DNA of 64,000 bases, taken from assembly GCF_024529975.1 (NCBI RefSeq), contig NZ_AP024897.1, positions 930,001-994,000 of the forward strand, given 5' to 3'. How positions within the stretch are numbered: the first letter of the stretch is position 1; every line of letters starts with the position of its first letter. The stretch is from Vibrio quintilis. GTDB lineage: Bacteria > Pseudomonadota > Gammaproteobacteria > Enterobacterales > Vibrionaceae. Below the pieces are notes generated by a model. That model was given only the letters and a program-made list of their open reading frames with translations, did no database searches and was not told where the DNA came from. This document shows, piece after piece, positions 7,490 through 19,733 of this stretch. The position numbers and the translations under genes were made by a program.

Positions 7490-7519
7490 TTTACACTATG
7501 AGCATGAGAATGATTATCA
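7490..7519 (+). promoter_or_regulatory. Predicted Fur-controlled promoter
   Basis: TGAGAATGATTATCA at 7505-7519 matches the 7-1-7 Fur core (TGATAATNATTATCA) at all but one defined position. It overlaps a possible -10 element GATTAT (7512-7517), which sits 16 bases after a possible -35 TTTACA (7490-7495). The downstream gene starts at 7593. Iron-dependent repression is predicted from this arrangement. Confidence 0.6.
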
Positions 7520-7592
7520 GAAAATTTCTACTTTCTGAAGTGAGTAAGCTACTCTGGAAAGATGTCCATCACAAATTCAGTAGAGAGTTATT

Positions 7593-8507
7593 ATGTCTGA
7601 GAATCATTTGGTGCCGTCATCAGGTCGTGTTGAGAGAGAAATCCCCCAGGAAGCATTTGATTGGTATGATGAGTATGCACATGGCTTGATTGACCGTCGG
7701 GAGTTTATGCAGCGATTGTCTGGGTTAGCTGTATTGGGTTGGAGTATGACGGCTCTTACTGCAGCTTTAATACCGGATTATGCGCAGGCAGAACAGGTGT
7801 CATTTAATGATCCAAAGATTAAAGCTGAATATATAGAATTTGATTCCCCAAAAGGTCATGGAAAAGGGCGTGGATATTTAGTCATGCCCCGCAATCCCGA
7901 TAAAAAACTGCCAACAGTTCTGGTTATTCATGAAAACCGGGGATTAAATCCCTACATTAAAGATGTAGCAAGACGGTTAGCTATAAAAGGTTATATTGCT
8001 TTTGCTCCGGATGCTCTTTTTCCTCTTGGCGGCTATCCCGGTAATGATGATGACGGGAGGGCAATGCAAAAGAGCCTGAGTCGGGACAAAATGGAAGAAG
8101 ACTTTATTGCTGCTGCCCGTTTTATCAAAGGGCATGCGAAAGGGAATGGAAAACTGGGAGCGGTTGGTTTTTGCTTTGGTGGTTACATTGTCAATCTGCT
8201 TGCAGCAGAAATGCATGAAGATTTAGATGCAGGTGTTCCTTTTTATGGAACTCCGGCAGCAGAGGCATTGGTATCTCAGGTAAAAGGCCCGTTACTGATT
8301 CATTTTGCAGAGCTTGATCAGCGGGTCAATAAAACCTGGCCCGGTTATGAGCAGCAACTAAAACAGAATAAAGCGGATTATCAGGCTTATATCTACAAAG
8401 GTGTGAACCATGGATTTCATAATGATTCAACGGCCCGTTATAACGAACCTGCGGCTGAATTAGCCTGGGAAAGAATGCTAAAATTTTTTGATACACACCT
8501 TTCCTGA
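7593..8507 (+). CDS. Dienelactone-hydrolase-family protein with Tat-like leader
   Basis: A 304-aa alpha/beta hydrolase related to E. coli YghX. The expected Cys-Asp-His triad is visible: C194 in GFCFGG, D242 in FAELDQRV, and H273 in GVNHGFH. The N-terminus has a twin-arginine-like motif (DRREFMQ at 34-40) followed by a hydrophobic stretch and an Ala-x-Ala site (YAQAEQ near 63-68), so export by Tat is plausible. The natural substrate is unknown; family members hydrolyse lactones or esters. A Fur-box promoter precedes it. It is the first chromosomal gene right of the mobile-element zone and appears intact. Confidence 0.85.
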   Translation: MSENHLVPSSGRVEREIPQEAFDWYDEYAHGLIDRREFMQRLSGLAVLGWSMTALTAALIPDYAQAEQVSFNDPKIKAEYIEFDSPKGHGKGRGYLVMPRNPDKKLPTVLVIHENRGLNPYIKDVARRLAIKGYIAFAPDALFPLGGYPGNDDDGRAMQKSLSRDKMEEDFIAAARFIKGHAKGNGKLGAVGFCFGGYIVNLLAAEMHEDLDAGVPFYGTPAAEALVSQVKGPLLIHFAELDQRVNKTWPGYEQQLKQNKADYQAYIYKGVNHGFHNDSTARYNEPAAELAWERMLKFFDTHLS

Positions 8508-8593
8508 ATTGTGACAGAAAAGAAAATGCAGGTTATGTCGCCGTGATGGATTTATGTTGCTATGATGCATAAAAAATTCACAGGAAGTAAAAC

Positions 8594-8929
8594 ATGCCTC
8601 ATTTTCGTTTTCGGGCTGTACCGTCCGGGATTGTTCAATCTCTCTCAAAAACGCTCACTGATGACTTTCAGGAACCGATGCAATCTCCCCGTGAAGATTT
8701 CACGTTCGAATTAATCCATACAACTTTCTATGCAGAAGGTGAACCTGCATCGATGTATCCTTTTGTTGAAGTTTTATGGTTCGATCGGGGGCAGGCGATT
8801 CAGGATCAGGTCGCTGTGACAATTACTGAGCGAATCAGGGCAGCTATGCCTGATCCTGAACTGGATGTTGCTGTTGTTTTTACTGCGCTCCAGCCAGGAC
8901 AATATTATGATAATGGCAGTCATTACTGA
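8594..8929 (+). CDS. DUF1904 family protein (tautomerase-like)
   Basis: A 111-aa protein beginning MPHFRFRAV, matching the conserved start of DUF1904 proteins, small cytoplasmic proteins whose fold resembles tautomerases (Pro2 as possible catalytic residue). The family's function is not established. An AGGAAG ribosome site lies 6 bases before the ATG. The stop is followed 8 bases later by nfsA, so the two are likely co-transcribed. A redox or small-molecule role is only suggested by that pairing. Confidence 0.75.
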   Translation: MPHFRFRAVPSGIVQSLSKTLTDDFQEPMQSPREDFTFELIHTTFYAEGEPASMYPFVEVLWFDRGQAIQDQVAVTITERIRAAMPDPELDVAVVFTALQPGQYYDNGSHY

Positions 8930-8937
8930 GGTGAGAT

Positions 8938-9660
8938 ATGAACAACGTTATAGATACTATTTTAGCACATCGCTCGATAAGGGCATTTAAGGATACTGAG
9001 GTATCTTCAGAGCAGCTGGAGCGAATTATTCAGGCTGGTATTGCGGCTTCTTCATCAAGTTTGATGCAGGTTGTGTCTGTGATCCGGGTAACGGATACAA
9101 ATAAACGTAAGACACTGGCCCAGCTGGCGGGTCATCAATCTTATGTTGAGACTGCTGCTGAGTTTCTGGTTTTTTGTATTGATTATCAGCGTCATTATGA
9201 ACTGAATTCAGATATTCAGCCCGATTTTATCGAATTAACATTGATCGGTGCCATTGATGCCGGAATTATGGCGCAGAATTGTTTACTTGCTGCAGAATCT
9301 ATAGGTTTAGGTGGTGTGTATATCGGTGGGCTCCGAAATTCACCCAGCGAGGTTGATGAGCTACTTGGTTTACCTCAGCATACAGCAGTGATGTTTGGTT
9401 TGTGTCTCGGTGTACCGGATCAACAGCCCGAATTAAAACCCCGGTTGTCTCCGGATGTTATTGTACATGAAAATCAGTACCAGCCTTTAGATCAACAAAA
9501 AGTGAAAGAATATGATCAGGTGATGCAGCAATATTATCAGGCACGTTCTGATAATACTAAACAGCAGGGGTGGTCAGATCAGGTAACGAAGAAGCTTAGC
9601 AAAGAGTCTCGTCCCTTTATTCTGGATTATCTCAACCGGAAAGGACTGGCTCGCAGATAA
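8938..9660 (+). CDS. nfsA: Oxygen-insensitive NADPH nitroreductase NfsA
   Basis: A 240-aa flavoprotein, the same length as E. coli NfsA, which reduces nitroaromatics and quinones in two-electron steps using NADPH and FMN. Recognisable blocks include HRSIRAFKD at the N-terminus, ESIGLGGVYIGGLRN in the middle and KESRPFILDYLNRKGLA at the C-terminus, all close to the E. coli protein. GGTGAG lies 5 bases before the ATG. It is downstream of the DUF1904 gene with an 8-base gap, a probable two-gene operon. No defects seen. Confidence 0.94.
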   Translation: MNNVIDTILAHRSIRAFKDTEVSSEQLERIIQAGIAASSSSLMQVVSVIRVTDTNKRKTLAQLAGHQSYVETAAEFLVFCIDYQRHYELNSDIQPDFIELTLIGAIDAGIMAQNCLLAAESIGLGGVYIGGLRNSPSEVDELLGLPQHTAVMFGLCLGVPDQQPELKPRLSPDVIVHENQYQPLDQQKVKEYDQVMQQYYQARSDNTKQQGWSDQVTKKLSKESRPFILDYLNRKGLARR

Positions 9661-9690
9661 TTCTTTCATTTCACAAAATCTGCTGATATC

Positions 9691-9851
9691 TATACCCAAG
9701 CAACCTGAAGATGCATGATTCAGCTCACGCCCTGCGGGTGAGTTTGTCTGGCTTTGATACAGCGTGACTGATTTTCAACGTAGAATGACTCTATTTTCAA
9801 ATCAGTGCTTTGTCTCAAAGCCAGACAAATCTCACTGAACCCTTGGGTATA
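9691..9851. repeat. Palindromic MITE-like intergenic repeat
   Basis: A 161-bp element with perfect 10-bp inverted ends (TATACCCAAG at 9691-9700; CTTGGGTATA at 9842-9851). A second inner inverted repeat is built on GTTTGTCTGGCTTTGA and TCAAAGCCAGACAAAT (about 9742-9757 and 9814-9830). It has no coding capacity and would fold into a long hairpin. Ends of this type recur in Vibrio intergenic regions as I recall them, suggesting a non-autonomous mobile or REP-like element. Copy number cannot be judged from this window. Confidence 0.7.
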
Positions 9852-9860
9852 AGATATAGA

Positions 9861-9893
9861 AAAGGCCGCGTCCACTGACTGAACGCGGCCTTT
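9861..9893 (-). terminator. Terminator after yfhL
   Basis: An 11-bp perfect GC-rich stem (9861-9871 with 9883-9893) and an 11-base loop, followed on the minus strand by TTTT. It lies 23 bases beyond the yfhL stop codon. Confidence 0.8.
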
Positions 9894-9915
9894 GTATCAC
9901 CACTAAAGTAACGTG

Positions 9916-11572
<1,657 letters not shown>

Positions 11573-11723
11573 TGCTTTTTCCAAATCTGATTTCAAGTCA
11601 GGCTGACACCACCAGATGGTGTCAGAGGGCGGTGATTTTACGTTAAAACGGGCAGGGATCCCAGCTTTGATTTTCCGGGTTTTGATGAGGTGCTGACGCA
11701 CCTCAGACTTCAATATTCGGTTT

Positions 11724-12641
11724 TCAGGAAGAACCGGCTTCTGGCAGGCCACCAAAGGTTTCAAACAGGAAAGGCAGTAACAGAGATAATTCTCCGCACA
11801 TCAGTGAAAAATCTGCATCAAACCGTGCGGCAAAGTCTTCCTTAGGAATATCTTCATTTTGATCGGTCAGATCATCACTGTATTGAACCCGTTTGAGAAT
11901 CGCATCATCTGAAAGGATAAATGACACGCGATCACACCAGGAAAGACCGAGTTTAGTGACGACCTTATTCGCCTGAATATGACTGAGGATTTCATCCGTG
12001 TTTAAATCCTGCTTTTTACAACGGATGGTGGCGCCATCATCAAGAATGGATTTTAATTCCGCTTCATCAAGTAACTGCAGCCCTTCGGGCAGGTTGCCAT
12101 TTTGCACCCAGCTGGTCATCACGGTTTCCAGAGACTCTTCAGAAATGGCTGGAATGACTGGCAAACTTCCCATGGTTTTTCTGAGCAGAGCAACCAGATC
12201 TTCAGCTTTCTTATAACTGCTGGTATCGACCACTAATAACCCTAATGAAGGCATGATCAGCAAATAAGTTAACTGACTTTTGGAGAAAGCTCTGGGCAGC
12301 AGATCGATAATAATATCGTCTTTCAGAGTGTCTTTTTCCTTTTTCTTTAACGGCCGGCCTTCCTCCGCTTCGAGTGCCGAGACTTTGGTTGACAGGGAAT
12401 CTTTAATCACGGATGCAGGCAGGATTTTCTCTTCTTTTTTGGCACAGATAAGAATACGGTCTTCGGATACATGTGTCATCATTTCACTTCCGGACCCAAG
12501 CACGCTGGTCCATCCCGATTTTTGCTTGTCCTGACTGCCACAGGGCGTGAAACGAAATTCAGCCAACTGCTTTTCCAGCTTATCAGCGTTGAATTCAATA
12601 TCACGATTGAAGCGATAAATTACACAATTTTTAAACCACAT
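11724..12641 (-). CDS. rdgC: Recombination-associated protein RdgC
   Basis: A 305-aa protein matching RdgC in length and sequence (start [31 protein letters not shown] near residue 235). RdgC is a ring-shaped DNA-binding protein of the nucleoid that limits RecA loading. Its C-terminus is acidic and hydrophobic as usual. It diverges from phoB across 192 bases, an arrangement seen in vibrios. The 151 bases between its stop and trhP hold nothing clear. No abnormality seen. Confidence 0.95.
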   Translation of the reverse strand: MWFKNCVIYRFNRDIEFNADKLEKQLAEFRFTPCGSQDKQKSGWTSVLGSGSEMMTHVSEDRILICAKKEEKILPASVIKDSLSTKVSALEAEEGRPLKKKEKDTLKDDIIIDLLPRAFSKSQLTYLLIMPSLGLLVVDTSSYKKAEDLVALLRKTMGSLPVIPAISEESLETVMTSWVQNGNLPEGLQLLDEAELKSILDDGATIRCKKQDLNTDEILSHIQANKVVTKLGLSWCDRVSFILSDDAILKRVQYSDDLTDQNEDIPKEDFAARFDADFSLMCGELSLLLPFLFETFGGLPEAGSS

Positions 12642-12764
12642 AAGTATTCTCTTATCTTTCTTTCAAACCGAATATCATAGGGGAAATATTGATGAAATGC
12701 ATAGCTTGTTTTAAAAAAAGCAACATGAAGTGAATACGAAAGTTATATGAAAATTTGTTTTCAA

Positions 12765-12782
12765 AGGTCACAAAAGTGTCAT
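12765..12782 (+). promoter_or_regulatory. Pho box upstream of phoB
   Basis: AGGTCAC-AAAA-GTGTCAT has the 7-4-7 layout of a PhoB binding site (CTGTCAT half-sites). The right half matches 6 of 7 and the left half 4 of 7. It lies 52 bases before the phoB ATG, consistent with autoactivation of phoBR under phosphate limitation. Confidence 0.65.
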
Positions 12783-12833
12783 AATTATTTTTAATAATGC
12801 AGGACGTTGATAAAAGATAAAGGCTAATCTGTT

Positions 12834-13523
12834 ATGTCAAGAAGGATTCTCGTGGTTGAGGATGAAGCACCTATCAGAGAAATGTTGTGCTTTGTACTCG
12901 AGCAGAAAGGATACCAGGCTGTTGAAGCAGAAGATTATGATACTGCGGTAACGAAACTGGCTGAACCTTTCCCTGATCTGGTGCTCCTTGATTGGATGCT
13001 TCCCGGAGGAAGTGGCATTAACTTCATTAAGTATATGAAGCGTGAAGAGCTCACCAGAAATATACCTGTCGTGATGTTGACTGCACGCGGTGAAGAAGAA
13101 GATAAAGTTCGTGGTCTTGAGGTCGGTGCTGACGATTACATCACTAAGCCATTTTCGCCCAAGGAACTGATTGCCCGCCTGAAGGCTGTGATTCGCCGGG
13201 TTACACCAACTGCACTGGAAGATGTGATTGATGTACAGGGATTGAAACTGGATCCTGTTTCACACCGGGTGACTGCCAATGATAAAGCGTTGGAAATGGG
13301 GCCAACAGAATTCAAGCTGCTGCACTTCTTTATGACCCATCAGGAACGGGTCTATAGTCGAGAACAGCTGCTGAATAATGTCTGGGGTACGAATGTTTAT
13401 GTGGAAGACCGGACTGTGGATGTTCATATCAGACGCTTGCGTAAAGCACTGGAAGAAGCTGGCCATGATAAGCTGATTCAGACTGTTCGTGGTGCCGGAT
13501 ATCGTTTTTCTGTTAAATCTTAA
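12834..13523 (+). CDS. phoB: Phosphate regulon response regulator PhoB
   Basis: A 229-aa OmpR-family regulator. The receiver domain (about 1-120) has the phospho-acceptor D53 in LLDWMLPG, acidic residues E9/D10, the T in VVMLTARG and K in YITKPF. The C-terminal winged helix spans about 135-225 ([24 protein letters not shown]). Phosphorylated by PhoR when phosphate is scarce, it activates promoters carrying Pho boxes, several of which lie in this island. It leads the phoB-phoR-pstS-like operon, with a Pho box upstream. Confidence 0.97.
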   Translation: MSRRILVVEDEAPIREMLCFVLEQKGYQAVEAEDYDTAVTKLAEPFPDLVLLDWMLPGGSGINFIKYMKREELTRNIPVVMLTARGEEEDKVRGLEVGADDYITKPFSPKELIARLKAVIRRVTPTALEDVIDVQGLKLDPVSHRVTANDKALEMGPTEFKLLHFFMTHQERVYSREQLLNNVWGTNVYVEDRTVDVHIRRLRKALEEAGHDKLIQTVRGAGYRFSVKS

Positions 13524-13543
13524 AGCCGGAACTAAGGAATACA

Positions 13544-14845
13544 ATGGTTGAACGTTTAACCTGGAAAAGGCTGGCTTGGGGGCTGACTTTTTTTTACTCT
13601 CCATGGCTGGTGATTGGCTGGGTTTTTGGTTTTATGCCCTGGTTGCTGTTGTTTGCGACCGCTATTCAGTTGATTTGGCATTTGAATAATCAGATGAAGC
13701 TGTCTGTTTGGTTGTGGGATGATAAACGTTTAACGCCTCCATCAGGAAAAGGTAACTGGGAATCTTTGTTTAACGGGATTTACCGTTTACAACAGCGGCA
13801 GCGAAAAAAGCGCAAAGAGCTGACGAATCTGATTCGCCGTTTTCGTAACGGTGCAGAATCCTTGCCTGATGCAGTTGTTGTCTTCCGTGATGAAGGAAAT
13901 ATTGTCTGGTGCAACAAACTCGCCCAGCATTTACTGGGTTTTCGCTGGCCTGAAGATGAAGGACAGCCGATCTCAAATTTACTTCGTGCGCCTGATTTTA
14001 TTAAATATCTCAATAAAAGAGATTTTTCTGAGCCTCTGGAAATTCATTCTCCGCTGAATGTGGAAAGAATGCTGGAACTGCGTATCGTTCCTTACACCGA
14101 AGGTGAGCATTTACTTGTTGTGCGTGATGTGACGCAGCTGAAACAGCTGGAAGGGATGCGGCGCAACTTTTTTGCCAATGTCTCTCATGAATTACGTACG
14201 CCGATGACCGTGTTACAGGGCTATCTGGAAATGACTGAAGATCCGGATATGATGACAGGGCCGGTCTGGGTTAAAGCTCATGGTGTGATGACAGAGCAGC
14301 TGAACCGGATGAACAGCTTGGTGAACCAGTTACTGACGTTGTCGAAGATAGAAGCCGCGCCGATGCATGAACTGGAAGATGTGGTTGATGTGCCGGAAAT
14401 GCTGAGCGTTCTTGAGAAAGAAGCGGCCAGTCTGAGCGGAGATGCGCATCATCAGCTGCATTTTGAAATAGATTCAGCGCTAAAAGTGTTAGGTGATGAA
14501 GATCAACTGAGAAGTGCCATCTCGAACCTGGTTTACAATGCGGTGAAATATACACCGCCGGGTGCTGAAATATTTGTTCGCTGGTACGACTCTTATCAGG
14601 GGGCCTGCCTTGAGGTCGAAGATAAAGGGGATGGCATTGCTCCACAGCATTTACATCGCTTAACTGAGCGTTTTTACCGGGTGGATAAAGCCCGCTCCCG
14701 GGATACGGGGGGAAGTGGATTAGGGCTGGCAATTGTGAAGCATGCGCTGTCTCACCACGATTCACATCTGAATATACAGAGCGAAGTTGGAGCAGGGAGT
14801 GTTTTTTCCTTTATATTGCCGAAAAGGTTAGTTGTATCTGCATGA
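13544..14845 (+). CDS. phoR: Phosphate regulon sensor kinase PhoR
   Basis: A 433-aa histidine kinase. Two hydrophobic N-terminal segments (about 10-45) anchor it in the inner membrane, without a large periplasmic loop, as expected of a kinase that reads phosphate through Pst and PhoU. A PAS-like segment spans about 100-200. The phospho-accepting histidine is in [20 protein letters not shown]. The ATPase domain shows the N box ([14 protein letters not shown]), EDKGDGI and [14 protein letters not shown]. It starts 20 bases after phoB with AAGGAATACA before the ATG, and its stop overlaps the next gene by ATGA. Confidence 0.96.
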   Translation: MVERLTWKRLAWGLTFFYSPWLVIGWVFGFMPWLLLFATAIQLIWHLNNQMKLSVWLWDDKRLTPPSGKGNWESLFNGIYRLQQRQRKKRKELTNLIRRFRNGAESLPDAVVVFRDEGNIVWCNKLAQHLLGFRWPEDEGQPISNLLRAPDFIKYLNKRDFSEPLEIHSPLNVERMLELRIVPYTEGEHLLVVRDVTQLKQLEGMRRNFFANVSHELRTPMTVLQGYLEMTEDPDMMTGPVWVKAHGVMTEQLNRMNSLVNQLLTLSKIEAAPMHELEDVVDVPEMLSVLEKEAASLSGDAHHQLHFEIDSALKVLGDEDQLRSAISNLVYNAVKYTPPGAEIFVRWYDSYQGACLEVEDKGDGIAPQHLHRLTERFYRVDKARSRDTGGSGLGLAIVKHALSHHDSHLNIQSEVGAGSVFSFILPKRLVVSA

Positions 14846-15837
14846 ACCAGAAATTGTTGTACTGTGTTTTGTTGATTGGCTGTATTTGTAGTGTCACCGC
14901 ATTTTCAGGTGAAGTGACGTCGTTTGTTCATGAGAAAACTGCCGGTAAAGATCAATTGCCGGTTTATGACAAAGGGGAGAGTGTCTCCGGGAGCCTGCTT
15001 TCTGTCGGATCTGATACTTTGGCCGGAGTAATGTCGCTTTGGGTGGAGGCTTTCCATACTTATTATCCGAATGTGAATGCACAGGTTCAGGCATCGGGTT
15101 CATCCACTGCGCCACCTGCTTTAATTCAGGGAACTGCACAATTCGGGCCAATGAGCCGGGCAATGCGCAAGAGTGAAATTGAATCTTTTGAGCAGGCATA
15201 TGGCTATAAACCAACAGAACTCAGGGTGGCAATTGATGCGATTGGCTTATTTGTACAGAAAGACAATCCGGTCCGGGGATTAAATTTCGAACAAATTGAT
15301 GCCATTTTTTCTGCAACCTTACGTTGTGGCGCGCTTCGCCGGATTGAAACCTGGTCACAGCTGGGGATTAAGTCGCGCTGGGCAAGAAGAGCGATTCAAT
15401 TATTTGGCCGGAACTCGGTTTCCGGGACTTATGGCTACTTTAAGAGTCATGCATTATGTGGCGGAGATTTTAACGCTCAGGTGAATGAACAGCCGGGATC
15501 TGCATCGGTTGTCCAGTCTGTCGCTTCGTCCATTAATGCCATTGGTTATTCCGGTGCCGGATACTCGGTCTCCGGCGTGAAACGAATTCCTGTTGCCCGG
15601 ACCGGAAACCATTACATTTATCCGACCCGGCAAAATATCCTGTCAGGCCAGTATCCGCTTTCCCGCTTCTTATATATGTATGTGAATAAGAGCCCTTCAA
15701 GACCTCTGTCACCGGTGGAACAGGCGTTTATCCGGTTTATCTTTTCACGTCAGGGGCAGTTACTGGTCGCCAAAGACGGATATATTCCCGTTTCAGCAGA
15801 AATTGCGAAACGGGAACTGGCAAAAGTCGGGCTTTAA
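14842..15837 (+). CDS. PstS-family phosphate-binding protein
   Basis: A 331-aa periplasmic binding protein of the PstS family. A hydrophobic leader covers residues 1-20. A lipobox-like LIGC is present but short, so soluble and lipoprotein forms are both possible. Phosphate-loop-like blocks include [31 protein letters not shown] and [14 protein letters not shown]. The gene overlaps phoR by four bases (ATGA) and so belongs to the phoBR operon, while the pstCAB-phoU operon 4 kb away has no binding-protein gene of its own. It probably delivers phosphate to PstCAB; a second PstS elsewhere in the genome is likely. Confidence 0.85.
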   Translation: MNQKLLYCVLLIGCICSVTAFSGEVTSFVHEKTAGKDQLPVYDKGESVSGSLLSVGSDTLAGVMSLWVEAFHTYYPNVNAQVQASGSSTAPPALIQGTAQFGPMSRAMRKSEIESFEQAYGYKPTELRVAIDAIGLFVQKDNPVRGLNFEQIDAIFSATLRCGALRRIETWSQLGIKSRWARRAIQLFGRNSVSGTYGYFKSHALCGGDFNAQVNEQPGSASVVQSVASSINAIGYSGAGYSVSGVKRIPVARTGNHYIYPTRQNILSGQYPLSRFLYMYVNKSPSRPLSPVEQAFIRFIFSRQGQLLVAKDGYIPVSAEIAKRELAKVGL

Positions 15838-15867
15838 TCTTTGCGCCTGGCTTCTGCCTGACATCCC

Positions 15868-17376
15868 CTAAGCATACTGAAGCGTCCATCCGGCACTCTG
15901 CCAGTACTGCTGCTCTGTTTCGAGATCGGTATGGAGCAGCTTATTATTTTCCAGCCACTCTTGTTCAACGCTGTTTAATGTCCACTTATCGTGATCATTG
16001 ATGATGATTTTCAGTTCCGGAAGCGGATCATCACTGCGCTGCCCATTCAGAACCACAGCCAGCCGGAGAATCCGGATGATCTGAATCACATGCTTTTTCT
16101 TATACAGAGTGAGTTCCGGCATTTCATTTAACTTGAGTGCTTTGCGATGGAAACGAACCAGAGTGGACAGCAGCTCCTGCTGTTCGGAATTAAACCCGGG
16201 CATATTGGTGTGACGTAAAATGTAAGCAGAATGGCGGTGGAAGCCCTGCAGGTTGATACTTAGTCCGACTTCATGGAGTATTGCACTCCATTCCAGTAAA
16301 TCAAATAATTCTGTGTTTTTGGCTGGTAGCTCCAGCACCGGAGCCAGCTGTTCAAGAAATTGCTTCGCCAGTTTTTTTACTTTCCGGGCATGATCAATAT
16401 CAACCTGGTGCTTCTGTGCCAGACTTTCAGCTGTCCTTAACCGGATATCGGTATATTTTAACCGGTCTTCCATTTCATAGAGCAGCCCTTCTCTTAACGC
16501 GCCCTGTGAAAAGTGCATCTCCCTGATTTTCAGATCCTTAATGATCGCAAAGAGAATCGCTACCCCGGCAACAAAAACGGGCTTTCTTTCTTCACTCAGG
16601 CCTTTCAGAGACAGGTTATCGACACTACCGGCTTCGACAAGCTTATCCTGTAATTTTTCAAGTCGGGACAAGGTGATTGATCCATCCTGAGCACCGGATT
16701 CGCTCAGCACATCCCGAACCGCTTTGATCGTACCGGAGGAGCCGAATGCCGTATCCCAGCCTTTTTTTCTGTATTGACGGACGATAGACTCCAGCTTTTG
16801 TTCTGCGGCAAGAATGGCCTGATTCAGACGTTTGCGGGTGATTTTTCCATCCGGAAAAAAGCGGTTGGTGTAACTGACGCAGCCAATCTGCAGGCTATTG
16901 ACCAGCTCCGGCGTAAATTCATGGCCTATTACCAGCTCGGTACTACCGCCACCAATATCAATCACCAGCATGGATTGTGACTGAGGCTGTGTATGAGCAA
17001 CGCCCAGATAAATTAACCGGGCTTCTTCCGCGCCGGGAATGACTTCAACCGGGTAAGGGATAACCTGTCTGGCCTGTTCGATGAATTCCGCGGTATTTTT
17101 AGCCTGTCGTAAGGTATGCGTTGCCGTAATACGTACATTTTCGGGAGAGAAGCCCTGAATTCTTTCGGCAAACATTTCCAGGCACTCAATGCCCCTTTGA
17201 ATAGCAGTCTGATCCAGTACTTTTTGATCATTCAGGCCGGTGGCTAACCGGACCCTCTGTTTGTGGCGACTGATGAGTTGCAGATCCTGATTTACAACTT
17301 TTGCCACCACCATATGAAAGCTGTTCGACCCTAAGTCGATGGCTGCGATATGTCTGATTTCCTCAACATCTTTCAT
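15868..17376 (-). CDS. ppx: Exopolyphosphatase Ppx
   Basis: A 502-aa ASKHA-fold enzyme that removes terminal phosphates from polyphosphate and may also hydrolyse pppGpp. Seen: [15 protein letters not shown] (phosphate 1 loop, residues 14-28), [13 protein letters not shown] (phosphate 2 loop, near 142-154) and a C-terminal HD-like helical region. The start [18 protein letters not shown] overlaps the end of ppk by 14 bases, so ppk-ppx is a coupled operon. It converges on the pstS-like gene with a 30-base gap. Length is normal. Confidence 0.95.
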   Translation of the reverse strand: MKDVEEIRHIAAIDLGSNSFHMVVAKVVNQDLQLISRHKQRVRLATGLNDQKVLDQTAIQRGIECLEMFAERIQGFSPENVRITATHTLRQAKNTAEFIEQARQVIPYPVEVIPGAEEARLIYLGVAHTQPQSQSMLVIDIGGGSTELVIGHEFTPELVNSLQIGCVSYTNRFFPDGKITRKRLNQAILAAEQKLESIVRQYRKKGWDTAFGSSGTIKAVRDVLSESGAQDGSITLSRLEKLQDKLVEAGSVDNLSLKGLSEERKPVFVAGVAILFAIIKDLKIREMHFSQGALREGLLYEMEDRLKYTDIRLRTAESLAQKHQVDIDHARKVKKLAKQFLEQLAPVLELPAKNTELFDLLEWSAILHEVGLSINLQGFHRHSAYILRHTNMPGFNSEQQELLSTLVRFHRKALKLNEMPELTLYKKKHVIQIIRILRLAVVLNGQRSDDPLPELKIIINDHDKWTLNSVEQEWLENNKLLHTDLETEQQYWQSAGWTLQYA

Positions 17377-19468
17377 TTGCTTTTACTTCTTGTGTATTTT
17401 TCCGTTTCCGGGTCATTTTTTCTGTATTTTTTAAGTAATCGTAGATCGCGACCTGAGATCTGATTTTCTTTCTGTTGCCGCGGCTGACGTAAGTATTGGT
17501 CATTTCTTTATCCAGCCAGCGGGCTTTGACCGTGTCAGTAAAATGGATATTGATGATATCAATAATACGCTGTTTTAACCGCTCATCATGGATGGGCGTC
17601 GCCACCTCAATCCGGTGATCGATGTTTCTTGTCATCCAGTCCGCAGATGAAATATACACCAGCGGATCTCCGTTATTATGAATAATCATCACCCGGGGGT
17701 GTTCAAGAAAGCGATCAACGATACTGATGATTGTAATGTTTTCACTGATTCCTTCAATCCCCGGGACAAGAGAACACATCCCCCGGATAATCATTTTTAT
17801 TTCAACACCGGCGATACTGGCCTCGTAAAGTTTATTAATCAGGCCGCGATCAACCAGATTATTTATTTTGAGTATAATCTGCGCTTTTTTTCCGGCTCTT
17901 GCATTTTCGATTTCATCTTCAATCAGTTCATATAATTTTAAGCGTGAATTTCTGGGAGAAACGACTAAATGCCGGAATTTTACCGGCTGATACGGGTTTT
18001 CGATATAGCCAAACACATTCCGTACTTCACCGGTGATTTCAGGATCCGCTGTCAGCAGGGCGAAATCGGTATAAATCCGGGCGGTCTTCTCATGAAAATT
18101 ACCGGTACCGATATGGGCATAGCGGGCAATATCACCGTTTTCTTTGCGATTAATTAACAAAAGCTTAGAGTGTATTTTCAGACCGGGTGCACCAAAAATA
18201 ACATGAACACCAGCCTCGGTTAATACGCGGGACCATTCAATATTGGCTTCTTCATCAAAACGGGCCTGAAGCTCAACAACAACCGTGACTTTTTTCCCGT
18301 TGTGGACTGCATGAATCAGTGAATGCATCAGTTTTGATTCTTTCGCAACCCGGTAAATATTGATCTTAATGCTGATAACTTTCGGATCAAATGAAGCCTG
18401 ACGAACCAGTTCGGTCATATGTCCAAAAGTATGGTACGGATAATAGAGCAGAATATCCTGAGCTTTGATGGCCTCAAATTTGTTTGCATACCCTTCGAAA
18501 TCAGCAGATTTCATTGGAGGAAGCGGCTTATTTTCAAGATATTCCCGGCCGACATTCGGGAAAGAGATAAAATCTTTGAAGTTATGATATCTGCCGCCGG
18601 GTAATAAGCTGTCATAGTTGGAAATTTCAAGTTTGTCACACAGAAAGTTGAGCATGCTCGCCGGCATATCCTGCTCATAGACGAAGCGAACCGGCATCGC
18701 GGTTAAACGCTGGCTCAACCCTTCGGACATTTGTTCCAGCAAGCTGTGCTCAACCTCATTACTCAGGTCATATTCTGCATCTCTGGTCATTTTGATGGCG
18801 TAACCATTGAGTTCATCATAATCAAAAAAGCCATAAAAAATGTCGTTCAGGCAGTAGCGGATAATATTATCCAGCAGAATGATTGTCTTTCGCCGTTTAC
18901 CTTTTTGTTCTGGCAGCATGATGAATCGGGGAAGGTAATCGGTGGGAATTTCAATCAGCGCGTAGCGGGAAATATCATCTTTTCTCAGTTCAACAGTAAT
19001 ATAAGCGTATTCATCTTTCAGATATTGCAGCACATTGGCTTCTTCATTGATCAGCCAGGGGGTAATGTGTGGCAGGACTTCCTTCCTGAAATATTTCTGT
19101 ATCCATTTTTCCTGGAACTCATCCAGCTGGAATTCATTGACAAGAAATATCCGTCTCCGGGCCATTTCCTTAATCAGTTCGTTATATAAATTTTCGAAAT
19201 CCTGATTCAGTTTAAAGGCCTTATTCTGCATTTTCGTGAGTAAGTGTTTAAAACTACTGCTGTTTCCATGTTCCTGATCGATCAGTATCCGGCGTTTCAC
19301 ATCAGCAAAGCGAACCTTATAAAATTCATCAAGGTTGTTAGAGAAAATTCCCAGAAAACGAATCCGTTCAATCAACGGGACTGATTTGTCGGCAGCCTCC
19401 TGAAGCACCCGCTCATTAAAAGAGAGCCAGCTTAACTCCTTCTCTATATATAACTTTTCTGTGTGCAT
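17363..19468 (-). CDS. ppk: Polyphosphate kinase Ppk1
   Basis: A 701-aa membrane-associated kinase that builds polyphosphate from ATP. The start is ATG at 19468 ([20 protein letters not shown]), matching the usual Ppk1 N-terminus, with AGG-containing ribosome sequence upstream; the longer open frame is not homologous. Conserved: [39 protein letters not shown] (phospho-accepting histidine) and [18 protein letters not shown]. It diverges from pstC across a 328-base region with Pho boxes, so it is probably phosphate-regulated. Confidence 0.96.
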   Translation of the reverse strand: MHTEKLYIEKELSWLSFNERVLQEAADKSVPLIERIRFLGIFSNNLDEFYKVRFADVKRRILIDQEHGNSSSFKHLLTKMQNKAFKLNQDFENLYNELIKEMARRRIFLVNEFQLDEFQEKWIQKYFRKEVLPHITPWLINEEANVLQYLKDEYAYITVELRKDDISRYALIEIPTDYLPRFIMLPEQKGKRRKTIILLDNIIRYCLNDIFYGFFDYDELNGYAIKMTRDAEYDLSNEVEHSLLEQMSEGLSQRLTAMPVRFVYEQDMPASMLNFLCDKLEISNYDSLLPGGRYHNFKDFISFPNVGREYLENKPLPPMKSADFEGYANKFEAIKAQDILLYYPYHTFGHMTELVRQASFDPKVISIKINIYRVAKESKLMHSLIHAVHNGKKVTVVVELQARFDEEANIEWSRVLTEAGVHVIFGAPGLKIHSKLLLINRKENGDIARYAHIGTGNFHEKTARIYTDFALLTADPEITGEVRNVFGYIENPYQPVKFRHLVVSPRNSRLKLYELIEDEIENARAGKKAQIILKINNLVDRGLINKLYEASIAGVEIKMIIRGMCSLVPGIEGISENITIISIVDRFLEHPRVMIIHNNGDPLVYISSADWMTRNIDHRIEVATPIHDERLKQRIIDIINIHFTDTVKARWLDKEMTNTYVSRGNRKKIRSQVAIYDYLKNTEKMTRKRKNTQEVKANERC

Positions 19469-19733
19469 TCCTGTACCTTTTGACTTACTTAAGATGAATG
19501 GTATGGGTTCTGATAAGATGATTTCACTGCAGTATTTAATCATGGGCTTTGGAGCAAATTAGGACTTTTGTGTTACATTTTTATTTCAGTTATTGAATGT
19601 TTGTTTGCTAAGTATGCTGAAAAAGCTGGAAATATTAATTAATTCAGCTGGGTTTGAATATTATGTAACGTGTTTCACTTTATTTGAAATTGATGAAAAC
19701 AAATTGTATCTTTTTCAGTGGATTATTTGATGC

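Noticed and set aside
11573..11764. N-terminal extension of TrhP to 530 aa
   Set aside because: The 64 extra residues do not resemble any YegQ family protein, would overlap the end of rdgC, and a good start with a ribosome site exists at 11572.
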